Assembly: GCF_016428755.1 (NCBI RefSeq)
Contig: NZ_JAELTI010000002.1
Location: forward strand, 1 to 64,000
Reading direction: 5' to 3'
Source of the DNA: Allobosea sp. ASV33
GTDB taxonomy: Bacteria > Pseudomonadota > Alphaproteobacteria > Rhizobiales > Beijerinckiaceae
DNA: 64,000 bases
Part shown: positions 20,668 through 27,963 of the stretch, piece after piece
Position numbering within the stretch: position 1 is the first letter of the stretch
Layout of the letters: every line of letters starts with the position of its first letter
Notes under the pieces: generated by a model
What the model was told of the DNA's origin: nothing
Seen by the model: the letters and a program-made list of their open reading frames with translations, nothing else
Database searches by the model: none
Program-made: the position numbers and the translations under genes

Positions 20668-22422
20668 ATGACCAGACGTGCTGCGATCATCGCCTTCAGC
20701 CTCGTCGTCGCCATCGGCCTGCTCGGTTTGCAGTCGTGGGATGTCGCGGTCGGCCGCGTCCAGCGCGCCGCCGTCAGAGCGATCGAGGAACGGACCGGCT
20801 TCGTCGTCAAGGCGCTCGATCGCGCCGAAATCGCCTTCCTGCCGCTGCCCCGCATCAGCCTGTCCCAGGTCGCCTTCACCCAGCGCGACGGCACGCTCGC
20901 GGGCGAGGCCGTGCGGGTCAAGGCGCAACTGCGCCTTCTGCCGCTGCTGGGCGGGCATATCAGCTTCGACCGGGTCGACCTCGTCGCGCCCCGGATCGAC
21001 GTCGCCGTTCCCGCCGGCAGCGACGGCGTCGCCGAATGGCTGAGCCCGCCGCTCGCCGAGTTCGAGCGCCTGCAAAGCCAGAGCAAGATCGTCATCCGTT
21101 CCGGTTCGCTCTTCCTGCGGGCGAACGACGCGATCCAAAGCGTCGTGCGCGATCTCGACCTCGTCATCGACGCGCGCGACTTGAACGAGCCGCTGGCCCT
21201 GTCCGGCTCGCTGAACTGGCGTGGCGTGCCGACCGAGGTCAACCTGCTCTGGCCCATGGCCGGCGGCAACGCGAAGGCATCCCTCTCGGCGACCTCCCCG
21301 CTGCTGAAGCTGCGCTTCGATGGCGCCCGCTCCGGCCCGGGCGAGCCGGTGATCAGCGGGCTGCTCGCGCTCTCAACCCCATCGCTTCCTCGGCTGCTCG
21401 GCTGGTTTGGCGAGGAATCGCGGCTGGCATCGGCGCTCGGTGCCGTCGCCGTTTCGGCCGATATCCAGGTGAAGCCGCATGAGGTTTCGTTCAACAACGC
21501 CGTCGTCAATCTCGACGGAGAGCGGCTCGACGGCGTCATGAAGCTCGCGGAAACCGGCGGACGCTTCGCGCTCTCGGGTACGCTGGCCGGCGCGACGCTC
21601 GATCTCGGCCGGCTCGTCGACCGGCTGCCGATCCCGGCCGTCGATGCAGCGGATACCGCCCCCTTCGATCTCGACGCCTGGACCGCGCGCGACATCGACC
21701 TGCGGGTCTCGGTCGATGCCGCTCGCCTGAAGGGGGCGCGCTTGAGCGATGTCGCGACCTACCTGCTCGTCAAGAAGGGGCGTTTCGAGACAGGCCTGCT
21801 TCGGGCCGGCGCCTATGGCGGCAGCGTCAAGAGCCGCCTGCTCGCGATCGGCGTTCCCGCCGGCGTCGACGTCAAGATCCAGGCCGGGCTCGACAAGGTG
21901 AATATCGGGCAGGCCGCGTCCGACCTGCCGCAACTTGCGCGCCTCAGCGGCACCGGCGGCGCCCAGCTCGCGCTCGACGGCGTCGGCCGGACCTTCGACG
22001 AATTGATCGGCTCCTTCACCGGACGCGTCAATCTCGCCGCGCGGCAGGGCGAGATCGGCGGCATCGCGCTCGCCGAGTTGCTCCGCCGCGCCGAGCGCAG
22101 TCCGGTCCAGACCCTGCGCGACTGGCGGCAGGGCAAGACGCCCTACGAGAGCATAACCGCCAATGCCGGCATCGCCGGCGGCCTGCTGGCCCTGACCGAG
22201 GCGCAGATGAGCGGCGCCAACTACCGCTTCAACCTCGCCGGCAGCGCCGCGTTGCGCACGCGCCTCCTCGACATGACCGCGCTGCTCGCCTCCGTGAACG
22301 GCGCCCTGAAGCTGCCCTTCGTGCTCAAGGGCTCGGTCGATGCGCCGGCCTTCGAGATCGAGCCCGACGCCGTCCTCAGCCCGACCGGCGCCTCCCTCGT
22401 GCCGACGCAGTTCACGCGCTGA
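20668..22422 (+). CDS. AsmA-family envelope protein
   Basis: AsmA-like proteins are anchored in the inner membrane by one N-terminal helix, extend into the periplasm, and are linked to lipid transport and outer-membrane homeostasis. Here the anchor is AAIIAFSLVVAIGLLGLQSW, followed by the family start ERTGFVVKALDRAEIAFLPL and RISLSQVAFTQRDG. The C-terminal AsmA_2-like part contains LDGVGRTFDELIGSFTGRVN and MSGANYRFNLAGSAALRT. It is about 584 residues. ATG 20668 is preferred; GTG 20650 is possible. It is not obviously linked to the iron genes upstream. Confidence 0.85.
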   Translation: MTRRAAIIAFSLVVAIGLLGLQSWDVAVGRVQRAAVRAIEERTGFVVKALDRAEIAFLPLPRISLSQVAFTQRDGTLAGEAVRVKAQLRLLPLLGGHISFDRVDLVAPRIDVAVPAGSDGVAEWLSPPLAEFERLQSQSKIVIRSGSLFLRANDAIQSVVRDLDLVIDARDLNEPLALSGSLNWRGVPTEVNLLWPMAGGNAKASLSATSPLLKLRFDGARSGPGEPVISGLLALSTPSLPRLLGWFGEESRLASALGAVAVSADIQVKPHEVSFNNAVVNLDGERLDGVMKLAETGGRFALSGTLAGATLDLGRLVDRLPIPAVDAADTAPFDLDAWTARDIDLRVSVDAARLKGARLSDVATYLLVKKGRFETGLLRAGAYGGSVKSRLLAIGVPAGVDVKIQAGLDKVNIGQAASDLPQLARLSGTGGAQLALDGVGRTFDELIGSFTGRVNLAARQGEIGGIALAELLRRAERSPVQTLRDWRQGKTPYESITANAGIAGGLLALTEAQMSGANYRFNLAGSAALRTRLLDMTALLASVNGALKLPFVLKGSVDAPAFEIEPDAVLSPTGASLVPTQFTR

Positions 22423-22498
22423 TCCAGCCCTTTCGCGTTTCTCCGAAATCCGCTCTCATGCGGCCGCGACATGTTGCGGCAGCGGGAAGGATCTGGCG

Positions 22499-23677
22499 AT
22501 GAAGATGTGGATCATGGGCGCGCTGGCGCTCGCAGGATGGATGACAGCAGGCATGGCCGAAGCGCAGGAACCGACGGTCGAGAAGAACGTCTTCGAGCTC
22601 GCGAGCTTCACCACCCAGAGCGGGCGCACGCTGAAGAATGTCCGCGTCGGCTGGGAGAGCTACGGCACGCTCAACGCCGACAAGTCCAACGCCGTGCTGA
22701 TCTGCCACTTCTTCTCCGGCAACTCGCATGCGGCCGGCAAATATGCCGCCAGCGACGCGGCGCCGGGCTATTGGGACGCGATCATCGGCCCGGGCAAGGC
22801 GATCGACACCAACAAATATTTCGTCCTGTCCTCGGACACGCTGGTCAATCTCAGCACCGGTGATCCCAAGACCATCACGACCGGCCCGGCCTCGACCAAC
22901 CCCGATACCGGCAAGCCGTATGGGCTCGACTTCCCCGTCGTCACGGTCCGCGACTTCGTCGAAGTCCAGAAGGCGCTGGTCGAAAGCCTCGGCATCAAGA
23001 AGCTCGCGCTGGTCGCCGGCCCCTCGATGGGCTCGCTGCAGACCTTCGAATGGGCGGCGAGCCATCCCGAGATGGTTGCCAAGGCCATGCCGGTGATCGG
23101 CGCCGGCGAGGCCGATGCCATGCTGATCGCCTGGCTCGACGTCTGGGCCGCGCCCATCCTCGTCGATCCCAACTGGAACAACGGCGACTATTACGGCAAG
23201 ACCCCGCCGCTGGCCGGCCTCGCCAAGGCACTGACGGCGGTGACCCTGCAGGCCAATCACCAGGACTGGGCCAATGCCACCTTCGGCCGCCGCCCGGCCA
23301 AGGAGGGAGAGGAGCCCGGCAAGGCGCTCGCCAACAAGTTCCAAGTCCAGAGCGTGCTCGACAATGCCGGCATGGCCCGCGCGAAAATCTCCGACGCCAA
23401 CCACTTCCTCTACCTGGTCAAGGCGAACCAGCTCTTCGCCGCGGGCGGCACCTCGCTCGCGGACGGCATGGCGAAGATCAAGGCGCCGATGCTGCTGATC
23501 ACGCAGCCGAAGGACCTCGTCTTCACGCCCGACATGGTCGCCACCACGGTTAAGGCGGCGAAGGATGCCGGGCGCGACATCACCCACGCCACCATCGACG
23601 GCAGCCGCGGCCATCTCGACGGCGTGATGTCGATGAAGCAGGCCGAAGGCGCGATCCGGGCGTTTCTCGAGAAGTGA
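22499..23677 (+). CDS. Secreted MetX-like alpha/beta hydrolase (putative esterase/acyltransferase)
   Basis: The fold is that of homoserine O-acetyltransferase (MetX). The oxyanion region ICHFFSGNSHAAGKY, the nucleophile elbow GPSMGSLQTFEWA (Ser), the acid segment TQPKDLVFTP (Asp) and the terminal histidine in SRGHLDGV are visible. Unlike cytosolic MetX, it begins with a clear signal peptide (WIMGALALAGWMTAGMAEAQ), so the enzyme works in the periplasm or outside and is unlikely to make methionine precursors. An esterase or hydrolase role is more plausible. ATG 22499 follows a GGGAAGG site. Confidence 0.82.
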   Translation: MKMWIMGALALAGWMTAGMAEAQEPTVEKNVFELASFTTQSGRTLKNVRVGWESYGTLNADKSNAVLICHFFSGNSHAAGKYAASDAAPGYWDAIIGPGKAIDTNKYFVLSSDTLVNLSTGDPKTITTGPASTNPDTGKPYGLDFPVVTVRDFVEVQKALVESLGIKKLALVAGPSMGSLQTFEWAASHPEMVAKAMPVIGAGEADAMLIAWLDVWAAPILVDPNWNNGDYYGKTPPLAGLAKALTAVTLQANHQDWANATFGRRPAKEGEEPGKALANKFQVQSVLDNAGMARAKISDANHFLYLVKANQLFAAGGTSLADGMAKIKAPMLLITQPKDLVFTPDMVATTVKAAKDAGRDITHATIDGSRGHLDGVMSMKQAEGAIRAFLEK

Positions 23678-23689
23678 CGGGCGTGGCCC

Positions 23690-23775
23690 GGGCATCTCAT
23701 GAAGGAGGAGCGCGGGAGCCTCCTTCGGAATGAGATTCTCGGGTCTCCACTGCGCTCCGCCAGAGAATGACGACC
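23690..23775. repeat. Dispersed repeat remnant downstream of the MetX-like gene
   Basis: The stretch contains GAAGGAGG...CCTCCTTC as an inverted pair and then ATTCTCGGGTCTCCACTGCG leading to AGAGAATGACG. This matches the general design of short non-coding repeats ending in AATGACG that are scattered in Hyphomicrobiales genomes. It differs in sequence from the GGATCC family seen elsewhere in this window. It separates two convergent genes and may help terminate transcription. Confidence 0.4.
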
Positions 23776-23784
23776 AACGGTCAC

Positions 23785-24396
23785 TTAAGCCGCGGCCGGC
23801 TCCTCCATCCGGTGAACGATCCGGTCGATCAGGCCCCATTCCAAGGCCTCTTCCGCTGTCATGAAGCGGTCGCGGTCGAGCGTGCGCTCGACCTCCTCGT
23901 AGCTGCGCCCGCAATGCTCGGCATAGAGCCGGGTCAGCCGATGCTTGGTCTGCCGCATCTCCTCGGCATGGATGAAGATGTCGGAAGCCTGCCCCTGGAA
24001 GCCGCCGAGCGGCTGATGCACATGCAGGCTCGCATTGGGGAGCGCCCCGCGCTCGCCCCGCTCCCCTGCCATCAGCAGGAACGAGCCCATCGAGCGCGCC
24101 GTGCCCATGCACAGCGTATGCACCGGCGAGCGGATGTAGCGCATCGTGTCGTACATGGCGAAGCCGCTGGTTACCACGCCGCCCGGCGAGTTGATGTAGA
24201 GATGGATCGGCTTCTTCGGGTTCTCCGCCTCCAGGAACAGGAGCTGCGCGCAGACCAACGCGCTCATCGCGTCGTTGACCTCGCCATTGAGGAAGATGAT
24301 CCGCTCGCGCAGCAGCCGCGAGTAGATGTCGAACGAGCGCTCGCCGCGGCTCGACTGTTCGACGACCATAGGGACGAGTTGCATCGCTTCGCGCAT
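23785..24396 (-). CDS. clpP: ATP-dependent Clp protease proteolytic subunit (paralogue)
   Basis: ClpP is the serine protease barrel that works with ClpX or ClpA. All three catalytic residues are recognisable: Ser in [17 protein letters not shown], His in [14 protein letters not shown] and Asp in [20 protein letters not shown]. The protein is 203 residues, the usual size. The nucleophile motif reads TARSMGS, not the commoner AASMGA, and no tig, clpX or lon flanks it, so this is more likely a secondary ClpP than the housekeeping copy. It has no propeptide-like extension. Confidence 0.93.
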   Translation of the reverse strand: MREAMQLVPMVVEQSSRGERSFDIYSRLLRERIIFLNGEVNDAMSALVCAQLLFLEAENPKKPIHLYINSPGGVVTSGFAMYDTMRYIRSPVHTLCMGTARSMGSFLLMAGERGERGALPNASLHVHQPLGGFQGQASDIFIHAEEMRQTKHRLTRLYAEHCGRSYEEVERTLDRDRFMTAEEALEWGLIDRIVHRMEEPAAA

Positions 24397-24445
24397 CGGC
24401 GAACTCCAAAGTCTCAGGGAAATGGATGGTGGTTTTCGCGCCGCC

Positions 24446-24805
24446 TCAGGCGGCGGCGCGCATGACCGGCGGCGCGTTGCTGTTCGCCGGGATCGGATCC
24501 AGCCCGACGCGGCGATCGGTCAATTCATGGATCACTTGCAGGCTGCTTCCGCCGGCCTCGCTGGCGTCGATACGGAACGTGACCACGCTTTCGAGAAAAG
24601 GCGGTTCGCTGTCGCGCATCCGGTAGCGCAGCGCCTCTCCCGGTGTGACGACGCTCGGCTCAGGATCGGCCAGCTCCGCATCGGGCAGCCAGTGTTCGCG
24701 CAGGCCCGGAGTGCTGAGCGCGCGCCAGAGTTTTTCAGGCGGCTCGTCGAACCGGAACGCGAAGACGAGACGGGCAGCCGCCGCTTCCTTGCCGTCGCCG
24801 CTCAT
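24446..24805 (-). CDS. SRPBCC (START/AHSA1-like) domain protein
   Basis: This protein of about 119 residues has the beta-grasp/helix pattern of the AHSA1-type SRPBCC family: the start [20 protein letters not shown], a central [20 protein letters not shown] and the end [14 protein letters not shown] 24805 overlaps the stop of the upstream ArsR regulator (ATGA), and such ArsR-SRPBCC pairs are a common two-gene unit. The ligand is unknown; these domains bind hydrophobic small molecules. The last residues (PPVMRAAA) are unstructured. Confidence 0.82.
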   Translation of the reverse strand: MSGDGKEAAAARLVFAFRFDEPPEKLWRALSTPGLREHWLPDAELADPEPSVVTPGEALRYRMRDSEPPFLESVVTFRIDASEAGGSSLQVIHELTDRRVGLDPIPANSNAPPVMRAAA

Positions 24806-25116
24806 TGGTCCATCTCCTTGAGCAAGGTCCTGAGATCGTCGATCCGCGCCGGCCAGAGGGCGCGGTATTTCGTCAGCCATCGCGCGACGAGCGCGAGCCC
24901 CTCCGGATCGACCCGGTAATTCACAAAGCGCCCCTGCCGCTCCTCGCTGACCAGCCCCGCGCCGCGCAGGACCGCGAGATGCTGCGACATCGCCGGCTGG
25001 CTGAGCGCCATGCCTTCGCGCAGCGCGCTCGCGTTCATGCTGCTCGCCGCCAGCTTGTCGAGGATGGCGCGGCGGGTCGGGTCAGCCAGCGCCTTGAAGA
25101 TCTCGTTCTCGATCAT
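24802..25116 (-). CDS. ArsR-family winged-helix repressor
   Basis: This 104-residue regulator has the classic fold: IFKALADPTRRAILDKLAAS, then the recognition-helix region LSQPAMSQHLAVLRGAGLVS, and the wing EERQGRFVNYRVDPEG. The metal-binding ELCVCDL motif of true ArsR/SmtB sensors is absent, as in the subgroup linked to SRPBCC proteins. It therefore probably senses something other than arsenic. A perfect 26-bp palindrome starts 3 bases upstream of its start codon and is the obvious autoregulatory operator. Confidence 0.9.
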   Translation of the reverse strand: MIENEIFKALADPTRRAILDKLAASSMNASALREGMALSQPAMSQHLAVLRGAGLVSEERQGRFVNYRVDPEGLALVARWLTKYRALWPARIDDLRTLLKEMDQ

Positions 25117-25119
25117 GGC

Positions 25120-25145
25120 ATCACATAAGCATCTGCTTATGTGAT
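25120..25145. promoter_or_regulatory. Perfect 26-bp palindromic operator of the ArsR/SRPBCC operon
   Basis: The arms ATCACATAAGCA (25120-25131) and TGCTTATGTGAT (25134-25145) are perfect inverted repeats separated by TC. The gene's ATG (minus strand) ends the palindrome side at 25116, so the site occupies the place of the ribosome site. Binding of the ArsR protein here would block transcription from a promoter immediately upstream. The transcript may be nearly leaderless, because no Shine-Dalgarno sequence fits beside the start. Confidence 0.8.
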
Positions 25146-25279
25146 ACGCAATAGCCCATTCTCACGACCGGGAAGTGGGCGTGATCGCGGCGTGCGACCT
25201 GCGGGCCTGTCCCGATGGCATTGGGATCTCGATCAACCTCCGGGCCGGAACCATCCCCGCCCGGAGACCTTGATCGCAT

Positions 25280-26488
25280 TTACGCGTGGTGCCGGAAGGC
25301 CAGCACGGCGTTCAGGCCGCCGAACGCGAAGGAGTTCGACAGCGCATGCCTCACCGAGACGGGCCGCGGCCCTCCGGGCACGACATCGAGCCCGCATTCC
25401 TCGTCGGGTTCGGTGCAGTTCGCCGTCGGCGGCACGATCTGGTGATGCAGCGAAAGCGTCGTGACGAGCGCCTCGAACGCCCCGGCGGCGCCCAGGCTAT
25501 GGCCGAGCACGCCCTTGGTCGACGAGACCAGGGGCAGGCTTGCCGCTGGGAAAACCGCGCGAATGGCCCTGCTCTCGATGGCGTCGTTCATCAGCGTCCC
25601 GGTGCCGTGGGCATTGACGTAGTCGACATCCTCGGGCGCGATGCCGGCACTGGCCATCGCGCGCTGCATCGCCATCTCGGCGCCGTGCTGGTCGGGAGAG
25701 GTCAGGTCCCCCGCATCGGCATTGGCGGCGAAGCCGACGAGCTCGGCATAGATGCGCGCGCCCCGCGCCACGGCCCGTTCCCACTCCTCGAGGACCAGGA
25801 TGGCGCTGCCCTCGCCGAGGACCAGGCCGCTGCGGTTGCGCGAGAACGGCCGGCAGGTGTCGCGCGACAGGATCCGCAGGGCATTCCAGGCGACCAGCGT
25901 GCCATGCGTGATGCAGGCTTCGGCGCCCCCGGCAAGGGCGACGTCGCAATCGCCGTGCAGGATGGACCGGAAGGCCAGGCCCAGCGCATGGGTCCCCGAC
26001 GCGCAGGCGCTGGCGACCGCGAAGGTATTGCCGTGGAGGCCGAGATCCATCGAGATCTGGCTCGCCGAAGCATTGGCCATCAGCTTGGGGACCGTGAGCG
26101 GGTGGACCCCGCGCGCCTGCTCGGCATAGATCCGGTGGAAGCTGTCATCGACCGTGTTCATGCCGCCGACGCCGACGCCGATGATCACATCCGCCTGCGC
26201 GAGCGCCGGATCACCGCGTTCGAAGCCCGCATCCGCGACCGCTTCCCGGGCGGCGACGACCGCGAACTGCGCGATGCGATCGAGCGCTCCCAACTGCTTG
26301 GGCGTGAAATGGGCATTGGCATCGAAGTCCTGGACCTGCGCGGCGATCGGACAGGGAGGACTATCCGTGCGCGGCAGCACCAGCGGCCCGATCGCGCTCT
26401 CCCCGGCAAGGACGCGCTGCCAGGTCGCCGCCATGGTCAATCCCGCCGGGGATACGGCGCCAAGGCCCGTAACGGCAATGCGCCTCAC
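25280..26488 (-). CDS. Beta-ketoacyl-ACP synthase, FabF/NodE-like
   Basis: This 402-residue thiolase-fold condensing enzyme extends an acyl chain on an acyl carrier protein. The Cys-His-His triad is intact: Cys in VASACASGTHALGLA, His in YVNAHGTGTLMND and His in GVLGHSLGAAGAFEAL. Its start overlaps the stop of a dedicated ACP gene (26485-26742) by 4 bases, so the two act together. With no accC, fabD or fabG nearby, this is not the housekeeping FAS cluster but a specialised fatty-acyl or polyketide-like step. NodE of rhizobia has the same ACP/ketosynthase pairing, but no other nod genes are present. Confidence 0.88.
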   Translation of the reverse strand: MRRIAVTGLGAVSPAGLTMAATWQRVLAGESAIGPLVLPRTDSPPCPIAAQVQDFDANAHFTPKQLGALDRIAQFAVVAAREAVADAGFERGDPALAQADVIIGVGVGGMNTVDDSFHRIYAEQARGVHPLTVPKLMANASASQISMDLGLHGNTFAVASACASGTHALGLAFRSILHGDCDVALAGGAEACITHGTLVAWNALRILSRDTCRPFSRNRSGLVLGEGSAILVLEEWERAVARGARIYAELVGFAANADAGDLTSPDQHGAEMAMQRAMASAGIAPEDVDYVNAHGTGTLMNDAIESRAIRAVFPAASLPLVSSTKGVLGHSLGAAGAFEALVTTLSLHHQIVPPTANCTEPDEECGLDVVPGGPRPVSVRHALSNSFAFGGLNAVLAFRHHA

Positions 26489-26742
26489 GCCGGCGCCTGC
26501 TGACCGATTGCCTCCTCGACGATGCGCGCGATATCGCCGACCGTCTTCATCGCCCGGAGCTTAGGATCATTGGCATCGAAGGGGACGCGGACCTTGAAAC
26601 GCTCCTCGATGGCGAAGATCGTCTCCAGGACATCGAGGGAATCGTAGCCCGCCTCTTCCAGATTGGTCTGTTCGGTGACCTCGGAGGGGTCGCGGTTGAT
26701 CTGCCCCGCCACGATTTCCCTTACGATATCAAGACTTTGCAT
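26485..26742 (-). CDS. Acyl carrier protein (phosphopantetheine-binding)
   Basis: This 85-residue acidic protein has the pantetheine attachment serine in LEEAGYDSLDVLETIFAIEE, where GYDSLD replaces the commoner GADSLD of housekeeping AcpP. The segment FKVRVPFDANDPKLRAMKTV and the closing helix VGDIARIVEEAI fit the four-helix ACP fold. It is coupled to the ketoacyl synthase gene downstream and is presumably its dedicated partner. The final product is unknown. Confidence 0.88.
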   Translation of the reverse strand: MQSLDIVREIVAGQINRDPSEVTEQTNLEEAGYDSLDVLETIFAIEERFKVRVPFDANDPKLRAMKTVGDIARIVEEAIGQQAPA

Positions 26743-27119
26743 TATGAACCTGCATGACGATGCCGCGGGCGGCCATTTCCTCGATGGAACGAGTCATGTG
26801 CTTACAAGGCAAGGCGCGCGCTGCTGACCAACGCCCTGTCGCTTCCCGCACGACCTGTTCCGTGTTCGGAGGCAGGGGCAGGTTTCGTGCCAATCAGTTT
26901 TTACGTCCGGCGGCCGGGTGGAAATGTACGCGGCGGCGGAAAACGTCAGCGATATCAGAGAGAAAGGAGCATTCAACGTTCTGGCATCATCGCCGGTGAT
27001 CGACCTGCAGCAAAGCGAGCCCCGACATTCCATGTCGCGAGCATCACAATTTGATGGAAGCTCGCCCGAATGTCGAAACCATCGGATCGTTGCGCTGCGC
27101 CGAGCGCAAGCGGCGAGAT
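26743..27119. other. 377-base spacer upstream of the ACP gene
   Basis: I see no convincing gene here. The stretch is less G+C-rich than its neighbours (for example AATCAGTTTTTACG near 26894 and the block 26939-26985) and probably contains the promoter of the acp-ketosynthase operon on the minus strand. Short open frames on either strand lack ribosome sites and host-like codon use. Confidence 0.5.
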
Positions 27120-27752
27120 CTAGCCGCCCTGCGCGGCGGCCTTGATCCCGTCGATCACGAACTGCACGGCCAGCGCAGCCAGGATCACCCCAAGCAGGCG
27201 CGTCAGCACGATATTGCCGGTGACGCCCAGCAGCTTCGCGATCGGCGTCGCCGTCAGGAACACCAGGAGGCAGGAGAACACCACCAGCCCGCAGATCACC
27301 GCGAGCGTGGCCAGCAGCAGCGGATCGCCATGGGCGCGGCCGGCGAGCAGGATCATAGCGGTCAACGCCCCTGGCCCCGCCATCAGCGGAATCGCCAGCG
27401 GAAAGGCCGCGACATTGCGGATATGATCCTGCGTGATCGCGGTCTCCGCCGTCTGCTGCTTGCGCTCGGTCCGGCGCTCGAACACCATCTCGAAGGCGAT
27501 CCAGAACAGCAGCAGCCCGCCCGCGATGCGGAAGGCCGGCAGCGAGACGCCGAGCGCCTTCAGCACGACATCGCCCGCAACGGCGAAGAAGGCCATGATG
27601 CAGAAGGCGATGATCGAGGCCCGGATCGCAACCTGCTTCCGCTCGCTCTCCGACATCCCACGCGTCAGCGACAGGAAGATCGGCGCAAGCCCCGGCGGGT
27701 CGAGCGTCACCAGCATGGTGACGAGCGCGGCAGTGGCGAATTCGACGAACAT
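27120..27752 (-). CDS. MarC-family integral membrane protein
   Basis: This 210-residue protein has six predicted membrane helices and MarC/UPF0056 signatures: ALVTMLVTLDPPGLAPIFLS at the N-terminus, RIAGGLLLFWIAFEMVF in the middle and FPLAIPLMAGPGALTAMILL, followed by GVILAALAVQFVIDGIKAA at the end. The family was once linked to antibiotic resistance but its function is not established. It is transcribed divergently from gyrA across about 210 bases, where TTCAGT-AAGTC-ACTGAA (27839-27855) forms a small inverted repeat. Confidence 0.88.
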   Translation of the reverse strand: MFVEFATAALVTMLVTLDPPGLAPIFLSLTRGMSESERKQVAIRASIIAFCIMAFFAVAGDVVLKALGVSLPAFRIAGGLLLFWIAFEMVFERRTERKQQTAETAITQDHIRNVAAFPLAIPLMAGPGALTAMILLAGRAHGDPLLLATLAVICGLVVFSCLLVFLTATPIAKLLGVTGNIVLTRLLGVILAALAVQFVIDGIKAAAQGG

Positions 27753-27963
27753 GGCGCCACATCAGCATGCCGCAAGCCCGCCGTCACGCACCAAGAAAGG
27801 CCGGAATATGGCGGCGTATCGCAACGCGCCTCGAAAACTTCAGTAAGTCACTGAATTCGCTGGCGGAATTTTTGCTTGGACAGAGTCCGCTTTCGCTGGC
27901 GTCTGCGGCCGGAATCGGATAGCCAGAAGGCTGAAAAACCAGCAGGAATCGGGACATTTCCCC

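Noticed and set aside
25280-26742. nodE/nodF nodulation genes
   Set aside because: The ACP/ketosynthase layout is similar, but there are no nodABC genes or nod boxes, and the ACP attachment region is closer to ordinary ACPs.
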